Shown here: in pieces, positions 12,915-17,502 of the stretch
Numbering within the stretch: the first letter of the stretch is position 1
Layout: every line of letters begins with the position of its first letter
DNA from: a virus
IMG/VR virus record: IMGVR_UViG_3300030202_003189
Span: 1 to 22,728 of that record
Length of the DNA stretch: 22,728 nt
Direction: 5' to 3' (one strand)
The notes under the pieces: model-generated
Seen by the model: the letters and a program-made list of their open reading frames with translations, nothing else
What the model was told of the DNA's origin: nothing
Databases searched by the model: none
Program-made: the position numbers and the translations under genes

Positions 12915-12922
12915 TATTTATA
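12915..12922 (+). promoter_or_regulatory. Late-promoter-like TATTTATA
   Basis: GCATATTTATAATAAAAAC, with the ATG at 12938, 16 nt after the motif. The same spacing occurs at 21305, and 17 nt at 17065. It presumably drives the 12938-14445 unit, which ends at the terminator at 14521. Confidence 0.65.
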
Positions 12923-12937
12923 ATAAAAACAGTTATT

Positions 12938-13168
12938 ATGAATGAAAAAGAAAAAGCAATGAGATATAACACTCTAATGAGTGAGTATATACGTTTAGAG
13001 AACATGATGAAACAAGTTCCTCAGTTATCACTAGACGAACAAATGAAAAACATAGATGCAACCCATAAGGTATTATATACACCAGAAAATGAAGCTCTAG
13101 TTAATCAGTATAAATCAAGAATGTATGCGATACAACATGAGGCGCAAACAAAACAACTAATCAGATGA
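12938..13168 (+). CDS. Small helical late protein
   Basis: A 76-residue, almost fully helical protein (MRYNTLMSEYIRLENMMKQ, then a second helix ENEALVNQYKSRMYAIQHEA). It has no Cys and no clear tag of the type found in neighbouring late proteins. It heads a three-gene late unit behind a TATTTATA promoter and overlaps the next gene by 4 nt (ATGA). Scaffold-, chaperone- or coiled-coil-type roles would fit, but nothing decides. Confidence 0.72.
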   Translation: MNEKEKAMRYNTLMSEYIRLENMMKQVPQLSLDEQMKNIDATHKVLYTPENEALVNQYKSRMYAIQHEAQTKQLIR

Positions 13169-14115
13169 AAACAAGACGTGTAAAGATTTCCCAATCCCAA
13201 CTAGCAAGACTAGTAGAAAATAAAGTAAATGAAAATACTGGTGGTGTAGGAAATCTATCCACTGACGACTCTCCTAATATAGGTATGGGTTCGTCTAAGT
13301 TAGTAACAAAGACTCATATGAACAAACCAGCAGGTAGGTTAAACATTATGGGTGGTACAAATCCACAACAGTTTAAGGAAGGAGGAAGAAAAGAACCTCA
13401 AGGTATGTCTTATAAAAAAGAAATGATGGGAGAAAATAAGTCTAGTGAAAGATTAGATGGTAACAATATAGTAGTAATATGGCCAAGTAGACAATCACAA
13501 CAAGAGATGTCAGGTAAGTTAGACCAAATGGGACTAGAGTTACCAGATGAATGGGAAGTAGGAATGGCTTGTCATTTATGTTGTTGTCCTCTTCATATGT
13601 CAATACAACCTTGTGACTATGGTAAACCTAATAGAAGAAGAGGAGACGGTATGTATGAAAACTCTCACACTATTCCACATAGTGACCAACAAGATTTCTT
13701 TAACGAAGAAGAGGAAGATGAGTATGTAGATACTAGAACACACTTACCTGATGATGGTGGACTCGGTGGTGGAGGAGGTGGAACTCCTTCAGTAGGAGGA
13801 ATACCAGGTTTACCAGTAGGACCTAAAGGTAAAGTAAGAAATAATCCATATAAACCAGGAAAATTAAAAGAAGAGATTACAGCAGGTGGACCTTGTATTT
13901 GTAGAAAGTGGGTGATGGGTTCTGATGGTATAAACAAATGTGTCAGTTATAGTCCTCCTGGATGTGCTGATGCCCCATTTAAGAAAGCCAATGATGATGA
14001 AGATACTGTAAATAAAAAGAAGATTAATCCTAGAGTAATAAGAAGACAAGATAGGGATAAAGCTAGAAGAAGACCTTACTCTTCTAAAGCAAGAGACATG
14101 AGAGGAAGTAGATAA
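13165..14115 (+). CDS. Late protein with N-terminal tag and low-complexity Gly/Pro region
   Basis: A 316-residue protein. The N-terminus MKTRRVKISQSQLARLVENK is a variant of the ESDLTNLIxRVVKE tag, with LVE and VNE sites. Residues 30-110 are polar. A Cys cluster ACHLCCCPLHMSIQPC (134-149) is a possible metal or disulfide knot. An acidic stretch (NEEEEDEYVD) precedes a Gly-rich linker and a short collagen-like piece (GGIPGLPVGPKGK). A second small Cys motif follows (GGPCICRKW, with CVSYSPPGC further on), and the tail is Arg-rich. The build, with tag, linkers and basic tail, suits a virion-internal or decoration protein. No enzyme motif is seen. It is coupled to the gene before by an ATGA overlap. 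Confidence 0.75.
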   Translation: MKTRRVKISQSQLARLVENKVNENTGGVGNLSTDDSPNIGMGSSKLVTKTHMNKPAGRLNIMGGTNPQQFKEGGRKEPQGMSYKKEMMGENKSSERLDGNNIVVIWPSRQSQQEMSGKLDQMGLELPDEWEVGMACHLCCCPLHMSIQPCDYGKPNRRRGDGMYENSHTIPHSDQQDFFNEEEEDEYVDTRTHLPDDGGLGGGGGGTPSVGGIPGLPVGPKGKVRNNPYKPGKLKEEITAGGPCICRKWVMGSDGINKCVSYSPPGCADAPFKKANDDEDTVNKKKINPRVIRRQDRDKARRRPYSSKARDMRGSR

Positions 14116-14127
14116 AAGAATACAACA

Positions 14128-14445
14128 ATGAAAAACTTAATAAGAATAATCAAAGAAGAACTCTCATTACTCCAAGAGAAAGAGAAGTGTTGTAGAAGAT
14201 ATGAATGGATGGGTGGTGAATGGAAATGTACTAAATATAGAAAATGTGCAGATGGTGAAAAACCTGTAGGACAATCACCTCAAGGTATACAAGAAGATAA
14301 AGAAAAAGAATGTTGTGTATGTTATGAAAAGAAACCTGTACTAGGTCATGTTCAAACAGGACCACACGATGGTGATGGATGGAAATGGAAGTGTTGTGGA
14401 TATAAACCATGTAGTGAACTAACTCAAGGTTTCACTCTAGGATAA
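14128..14445 (+). CDS. Small Cys-rich late protein with N-terminal tag
   Basis: A 105-residue protein. The first 17 residues (MKNLIRIIKEELSLLQE) form an amphipathic helix ending in (I/L)-x-E-like sites, similar to tags on its late neighbours. The rest has two related Cys units: EKCCRRYEWMGGEWKCTKY with KC, and KECCVCYEK followed by GWKWKCCGYKPC. Both have a CC pair and a W-K-C segment, so the protein looks internally duplicated. Disulfide or zinc binding is possible. It is the last gene of its unit, followed by a terminator at 14521. Function unknown, probably virion-associated. Confidence 0.75.
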   Translation: MKNLIRIIKEELSLLQEKEKCCRRYEWMGGEWKCTKYRKCADGEKPVGQSPQGIQEDKEKECCVCYEKKPVLGHVQTGPHDGDGWKWKCCGYKPCSELTQGFTLG

Positions 14446-14520
14446 ATGTAATGGGATTCCATTGAAGACTATACACTAAAACACCATTGAGGTTGTATAC
14501 ATTTAGACACGCAAACAAAG

Positions 14521-14542
14521 AGACCCTTAGGGGTCTTTTTTT
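14521..14542 (+). terminator. Intrinsic terminator
   Basis: AGACCC (14521-14526), loop TTAG, GGGTCT (14531-14536) and a run of seven T directly after. This is the classical hairpin plus U-tract and closes the 12938-14445 unit. It is the clearest terminator in the window. Confidence 0.9.
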
Positions 14543-14953
14543 ATGGGATGCGATCCCCTATATGTTCCCCACTAAGAACGTTTAATACATGTCACCATAT
14601 ACAGTGTATGAGGGTTTATTTATCCTTTACACAGTACTTTTCCCCATTTGTACCATAATTATTGTTAAAGGATTCCTTTACTAATCATTACTACGGAGCA
14701 CTCTTTACCACCATTTCCCACTTACTACCACTATCTACCACCACTATAATGTGGGTTTTCATCGGCAAAAACCGTGATTTATAAAATGACACTATGAGTG
14801 GATCTAGTAACTAAACCTCGAAAAACGTCTCTACCTGCGTTGCCCCTTTCGGAAATTGTTTCATTTAAGTCCCGGATTTTTTGACAAGTTGCTAACAAAT
14901 CGTGGATTCTCTCGTGGAAAACCCCGATAATTGTTGATAACTAATGGTTCCAT

Positions 14954-15189
14954 AATTAGGCCACGTTAATTATTAGTTGTACCTTTAGGGTGCAGGTGGG
15001 TGGGTAGTGCGATGCCCGGAACTATTTCACGTGCAAGCATACCTTCCCGCCCGCCCTACAAAGGTACGGAAAATTCCTGACATGGCCAAATTATTTACCT
15101 GACAATATTACCACTGTTAATAACTCCTGGGAAAGTTATGAACATCTAAATTATTTTGTCACATTGTCATAGATTAAATTAGGCCACGT
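14954..15189 (+). repeat. 13-nt direct repeat inside the island
   Basis: AATTAGGCCACGT occurs at 14954-14966 and again at 15177-15189, 223 bp apart. The second copy runs into the palindrome CCACGTGG. The copies flank most of the proposed closed domain at 15050-15225. Confidence 0.65.
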
Positions 15190-15225
15190 GGAAAACATTT
15201 CGTACCTTAGGGGTGGTAGGGCGGG
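15050..15225. repeat. Long-range inverted repeat closing a domain
   Basis: CCCGCCCTAC (15050-15059) is the exact inverse of GTAGGGCGGG (15216-15225). Next to it AAGGTACG (15061-15068) is the exact inverse of CGTACCTT (15201-15208). Together they give 18 paired bases in two blocks with a small asymmetric loop, enclosing 132 nt. Confidence 0.7.
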
Positions 15226-15344
15226 CACCTAGGCCCGTGTCCTAACCACGCTAGCTAGTCACTCCCTGTCCCTTACCCCCCTGACCATCCACTACACACC
15301 CCCCTGGGGGTAGGTGGCATGACCCCCCTATGAATGAATGAGTA

Positions 15345-15379
15345 CCCCCTAGGGGCCCCCTCCCCCCTGGGTACCCCCC
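15345..15379 (-). other. G-quadruplex-type motif on the minus strand
   Basis: Four C-tracts on the plus strand (15345-15349, 15356-15360, 15362-15367, 15374-15379) are separated by 6, 1 and 6 nt. The minus strand therefore meets the usual four-tract, loop-1-to-7 rule with five or six G per tract. Competing plus-strand palindromes (CCCCTAGGGG, GGTACC) overlap it. Confidence 0.6.
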
Positions 15380-15563
15380 GTGTATCCCCTCTTACAGTAG
15401 GTATGACACCACTCATAAGGGGCGGCGACGCTGCAAATAAATTTTCTGAGAAATTTTTGCTTAGAGGTTTGAGTTATTAATTACCCTATAATAAAAGAGG
15501 GGGTGGGTATAATTTGGTTTTAGTGAAAAATTTTTTGCCAGAATTTTTTAATGGATGTTTTGG

Positions 15564-15571
15564 TATTTATA
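15564..15571 (+). promoter_or_regulatory. Late-promoter-like TATTTATA
   Basis: TTGGTATTTATAGTTATG, with the ATG at 15575 only 4 nt after the motif, so the transcript for the small lipoprotein and its two neighbours would be nearly leaderless. Confidence 0.6.
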
Positions 15572-15574
15572 GTT

Positions 15575-15682
15575 ATGATTAAAATAAAACACATATTGTT
15601 TATACTACTATTATTTTCCGCAGGGTGTTCAGTAACTAGTGACGTTCCTAAGGATCATAAGGAGTGTTGTACAAAGAAATGA
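15575..15682 (+). CDS. Small predicted lipoprotein
   Basis: A 35-residue protein with a type II signal peptide: basic MIKIKH, hydrophobic ILFILLLF, and a lipobox-like SAGC with lipidated Cys18. The mature part would be only 18 residues (CSVTSDVPKDHKECCTKK), with a second CC pair near the end. Very short outer-membrane lipoproteins are known as phage o-spanins (Rz1-like), and the two membrane proteins encoded directly after it could be its partners in lysis. No holin or endolysin is seen nearby, so this is a suggestion. It overlaps the next gene by 4 nt. Confidence 0.68.
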   Translation: MIKIKHILFILLLFSAGCSVTSDVPKDHKECCTKK

Positions 15683-15765
15683 TATTAGGGACTATAATAA
15701 TAGTGAGTATCTATTTAACCTTTAGATTTATATTCTGGGTAATAGAAAAATTAGGGGATGATTAA
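15679..15765 (+). CDS. Single-pass micro membrane protein
   Basis: A 28-residue protein consisting of one membrane helix (ILGTIIIVSIYLTFRFIFWV) and a short polar end IEKLGDD. ATG overlaps the lipoprotein stop (ATGA) and its end overlaps the next start by 8 nt, giving a tightly coupled three-gene unit. Possible lysis-unit or membrane accessory peptide; no family recognised. Confidence 0.5.
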   Translation: MILGTIIIVSIYLTFRFIFWVIEKLGDD

Positions 15766-15994
15766 AATATTAAAATTTATAAAGAGTATAGTAGACCCTA
15801 ATTGGTGGGCTGAGAAGATTGGTATGAAGTCTGGTTTTTATGAATGGGCTATGAAATCTCCATTACGTAAATGGGCTCTTAGTTTAGAAGGGTGGAAATG
15901 GTGGTTCTATCAAATAGTTTTTTGTGGTGGTTTATTTATAGGATTAGAATATCTTCTCAATCAAATCGGAATGACTTTATTACCATGGAGGTAA
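15758..15994 (+). CDS. Small membrane protein
   Basis: A 78-residue protein. Residues 1-48 are amphipathic and Trp-rich (VDPNWWAEKIGMKSGFYEWA, then LSLEGWKWW), and residues 49-67 (FYQIVFCGGLFIGLEYLLN) form the one clear membrane helix. A short end IGMTLLPWR follows. The Trp-rich N-terminal part may lie along the membrane surface. It is coupled to the upstream micro-protein and ends 1 nt before the 3' end of the converging tRNA gene. Confidence 0.68.
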   Translation: MIKILKFIKSIVDPNWWAEKIGMKSGFYEWAMKSPLRKWALSLEGWKWWFYQIVFCGGLFIGLEYLLNQIGMTLLPWR

Positions 15995-15995
15995 G

Positions 15996-16070
15996 TCGGG
16001 GTGGCAGGATTCGAACCTGCGGCCTCCACGTCCCAAACGTGGCGCGATAACCGGGCTACGCTACACCCCG
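15996..16070 (-). tRNA. tRNA-Pro (anticodon UGG)
   Basis: On the minus strand a full cloverleaf can be drawn. The acceptor stem is CGGGGTG/CACCCCG and the D-arm lies in GCGTAGCCCGGTTATCGCGC. The anticodon stem CCACG/CGTGG holds loop TTTGGGA with anticodon TGG. The T-arm is GCAGG-TTCGAAT-CCTGC. The discriminator is A and CCA is not encoded. It would read CCA and wobble CCN proline codons, and the late proteins here are unusually Pro-rich and use CCA often. A minus-strand ORF runs 15 nt into its 5' end. Confidence 0.95.
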
Positions 16071-16316
16071 TAACTTAGTGTAAGAACTTGGACTAATAAT
16101 GTAGTTCCATAACTCTCCACCACATTCATCATCTTCATCAACGAGATTTTCTTCTACTGTAATATCTTTAGGGAGAATTCGTTTCAATTTTTCAATATCT
16201 ACTTTTCTCCAATAACCAAATCTTAAACTTAAGGAACCAAGTCTATAAGAAGTACCTACCTCAAAGGAAGTAAACTCGTTTGCTATTTGTTCTAAGGATT
16301 CAATTGATATTCTCAT
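16056..16316 (-). CDS. Small hypothetical protein overlapping the tRNA 5' end
   Basis: An 86-residue soluble protein starting at MRISIESLEQIANEF. An ATG 36 nt upstream is possible, but it would overlap a preceding micro-ORF. The sequence alternates strands and helices (SYRLGSLSLRFGYWRKVDIE, then acidic VDEDDECGGELWNYI). The leader AACAAAATAAAAACA is A-rich, as at other starts. Its last codons and TAG stop lie inside the tRNA-Pro gene (15-nt overlap), so RNase P processing of the tRNA would cut the end of this mRNA. Function unknown. Confidence 0.65.
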   Translation of the reverse strand: MRISIESLEQIANEFTSFEVGTSYRLGSLSLRFGYWRKVDIEKLKRILPKDITVEENLVDEDDECGGELWNYIISPSSYTKLRGVA

Positions 16317-16321
16317 TGTTT

Positions 16322-16408
16322 TTATTTTGTTATTCTTAGACCGAACCACCAAAGGTCCAATCTTATGAACGGTTTGTTTTTATGTTTACCAAATCCAAAA
16401 CGTAACAT
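16322..16408 (-). CDS. Basic micro-protein
   Basis: A 28-residue ORF, basic and aromatic (LRFGFGKHKNKPFIRLDL, then WWFGLRITK). It ends 5 nt before the ATG at 16316 and lies between two better-supported genes on the same strand. The opening FGFGKHKNKPF and its snug fit suggest a real small gene, but so short a frame could be chance. Confidence 0.4.
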   Translation of the reverse strand: MLRFGFGKHKNKPFIRLDLWWFGLRITK

Positions 16409-16436
16409 TCTGTTTTCTTTGTTAAGTTTTATCTTT

Positions 16437-16727
16437 TTAATCTTCACCTCTTATTGCGTCATGGTCATACTCTCCTTCACATACTCCATCATCGTACATT
16501 ATGGTGTTATCATAATCTCCAAGTTTACGAGATCTTATTTTATCCGTATCAGGATTTCTTTCGTATATAATTTCTTTTTTTTTATCTGGGGTTTTATGAT
16601 TATCCCATTTTTTTAGGTTTTCCATAAATTCCTTATGGTCTTCTATTCTTCTACCTTCTTTGATTGCATATTTTCCTAAATGATAAATTGCTATTATTAC
16701 TACTATTAGTATTATTGTTCCTGTCAT
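16437..16727 (-). CDS. Membrane-anchored charged protein
   Basis: A 96-residue protein with one N-terminal membrane helix (GTIILIVVIIAIYHLGKYA, residues 3-21) and a long, highly charged tail (GRRIEDHKEFMENLKKWD, ending acidic DDGVCEGEYDHDAIRGED). There is no lipobox. The tail is probably cytoplasmic. The leader is A-rich (AAATAAAAAT). It follows the first gene of the unit by 4 nt. Function unknown. Confidence 0.7.
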   Translation of the reverse strand: MTGTIILIVVIIAIYHLGKYAIKEGRRIEDHKEFMENLKKWDNHKTPDKKKEIIYERNPDTDKIRSRKLGDYDNTIMYDDGVCEGEYDHDAIRGED

Positions 16728-16731
16728 ATTT

Positions 16732-16926
16732 TTATTTTATTTGAGCTTCGTACCATTCTTCATAAGTCATTGGTCTTTCCATTAACTGTTGTCTAACATC
16801 TAGTGAGTATGCCGCGTATTCACTTGCCATTTCTTTTGTTTCCTTAAGAATAGCTTTTCTAATTTGTTCTCTTACGACGGTATTCACTGGAATCCATTGT
16901 TTTAATAGTTGGTCTACTTCTTTCAT
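16732..16926 (-). CDS. Small helical hypothetical protein
   Basis: A 64-residue soluble helical protein (EVDQLLKQWIPVNTVVREQI, then ETKEMASEYAAYSLDVRQQL), ending MTYEEWYEAQIK. It opens the minus-strand unit and its ATG lies exactly five bases after the G of TATCTTTG, so the message should be leaderless, as before 2839 and 6605. Function unknown. Confidence 0.7.
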   Translation of the reverse strand: MKEVDQLLKQWIPVNTVVREQIRKAILKETKEMASEYAAYSLDVRQQLMERPMTYEEWYEAQIK

Positions 16927-16930
16927 AGGA

Positions 16931-16961
16931 CAAAGATAAGCAATTATAATGATGTGGCCAA
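16931..16961 (-). promoter_or_regulatory. Bacteroidetes-type promoter giving a leaderless transcript
   Basis: On the minus strand: TTG at 16961-16959, a 20-nt spacer, TATCTTTG at 16938-16931, then TCCT and the ATG at 16926. Geometry equals the plus-strand promoters before 2839 and 6605. It drives a small-gene and tRNA unit inside the late region, so this unit is probably expressed early. Confidence 0.75.
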
Positions 16962-16998
16962 GAAAGTCTACTATAAAATTGACCGCCGGAACTCGGAA

Positions 16999-17058
16999 CC
17001 GGACTGTCGTCCGGACCTTCGGTCTCGTCTCCCCCGACCCCAGCCCCTTTTCTTTAAT
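16999..17058 (+). promoter_or_regulatory. Structured C-rich upstream block shared with another late promoter
   Basis: Hairpin CCGGAC-TGTC-GTCCGG (16999-17014) is followed by ACCTTCGGT (17015-17023), a C-rich run with CAGCCCC (17041-17047) and CTTTAAT (17052-17058), then TATTTATA at 17065. ACCTTCGGT, AGCCCC and CTTTAAT occur in the same order before the minus-strand late promoter at 12581-12588. This suggests a copied or conserved extended promoter or RNA element. Confidence 0.6.
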
Positions 17059-17064
17059 TTATGG

Positions 17065-17072
17065 TATTTATA
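17065..17072 (+). promoter_or_regulatory. Late-promoter-like TATTTATA
   Basis: ATGGTATTTATAATAAAAC, with the ATG at 17089, 17 nt after the motif. The C-rich block at 16999-17058 lies directly upstream. Confidence 0.65.
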
Positions 17073-17088
17073 ATAAAACAATTATAAG

Positions 17089-17454
17089 ATGAGAGATTTA
17101 TTGAATAGATACAAACAATTACTAAACGAAGCAAAAGAATTATCTGGTGAAACTGAAATGGAAGAGTTTGCTGAGAAAAGAGGTTCTGGTGCTGAAAAGA
17201 TTAGTGATAGTGCTAAGGAAAAGGGAGGACTTTCTCTTTTAACTTATAATCACTTTAGAGTTAAATTACCTTATTACAAAAAAGCGGCAGAAGGTAAATT
17301 AAATATGGATACGGCTAAGAAAGAATATAACAAACATCTTGAAAAACTTTATTCTTCTACTAACGAAGATATGAATCTTAGTCAGACAGCCTTTCAGGAA
17401 TTAATGGGTAAAATTGAAGTGTTAGGAGAATTATTGTTGGAAAGTAACGAATAA
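17089..17454 (+). CDS. Small helical late protein with LLNEA tag
   Basis: A 121-residue helical protein. The first 17 residues (MRDLLNRYKQLLNEAKE) are a near-copy of the N-terminal tag on the 340-aa minus-strand protein (ESLDKYNKLLNEQ), with the LLNE site at residues 11-14. The rest is soluble and charged (GGLSLLTYNHFRVKLPYYKK, FQELMGKIEVLGELLLESNE) and contains no Cys, unlike the other tagged proteins. It stands alone between two TATTTATA motifs. Could be a scaffold-like or virion-internal protein. Confidence 0.75.
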   Translation: MRDLLNRYKQLLNEAKELSGETEMEEFAEKRGSGAEKISDSAKEKGGLSLLTYNHFRVKLPYYKKAAEGKLNMDTAKKEYNKHLEKLYSSTNEDMNLSQTAFQELMGKIEVLGELLLESNE

Positions 17455-17490
17455 CCTAAAAAAACCCCTTTTCTTTTATGGGTTGTAACG

Positions 17491-17498
17491 TATTTATA
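17491..17498 (+). promoter_or_regulatory. Late-promoter-like TATTTATA
   Basis: AACGTATTTATAATATATG, with the ATG at 17503 starting 5 nt after the motif, so translation would begin near the mRNA 5' end. A short CCCCTTTTCTTT run upstream is shared with the promoter at 17065. Confidence 0.63.
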
Positions 17499-17502
17499 AT
17501 AT

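Larger units (their letters stand above)
14543..15563. other. Kilobase gene-free, GC-rich, repeat-dense island (candidate structured RNA or origin)
   Basis: No ORF above about 60 codons is seen on either strand, yet the sequence is far richer in G and C than the coding DNA around it. It begins right after a strong terminator and ends at a late promoter. Inverted pairs 15050-15059/15216-15225 and 15061-15068/15201-15208 could close a domain of about 175 nt. Short hairpins include CGGGC/GCCCG (15222-15237), TATGA/TCATA near 15402-15417 and GCGGC/GCTGC near 15422-15434. A 13-nt direct repeat occurs at 14954 and 15177. TATTTATC at 14617-14624 is a near-match to the late promoter. In AT-rich genomes such islands often mark structured RNAs. 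Giant ornate RNAs (GOLLD, ROOL) sit near phage tRNA genes, and one lies 0.4 kb away here. A replication or packaging site is the alternative. Confidence 0.5.

Noticed and set aside
13665-13937. Minus-strand Pro/Ser-rich frame of 90 codons
   Set aside because: Complement of the Gly-rich and acidic stretch of the 13165 gene; the poly-Pro comes from GGT/GGA repeats on the other strand.
16365-16616. Plus-strand hydrophobic frame of 83 codons
   Set aside because: It is the complement of the charged minus-strand gene at 16437-16727 and the micro-ORF; the Ile/Phe-rich look is an antisense shadow of Lys/Asp/Asn codons.
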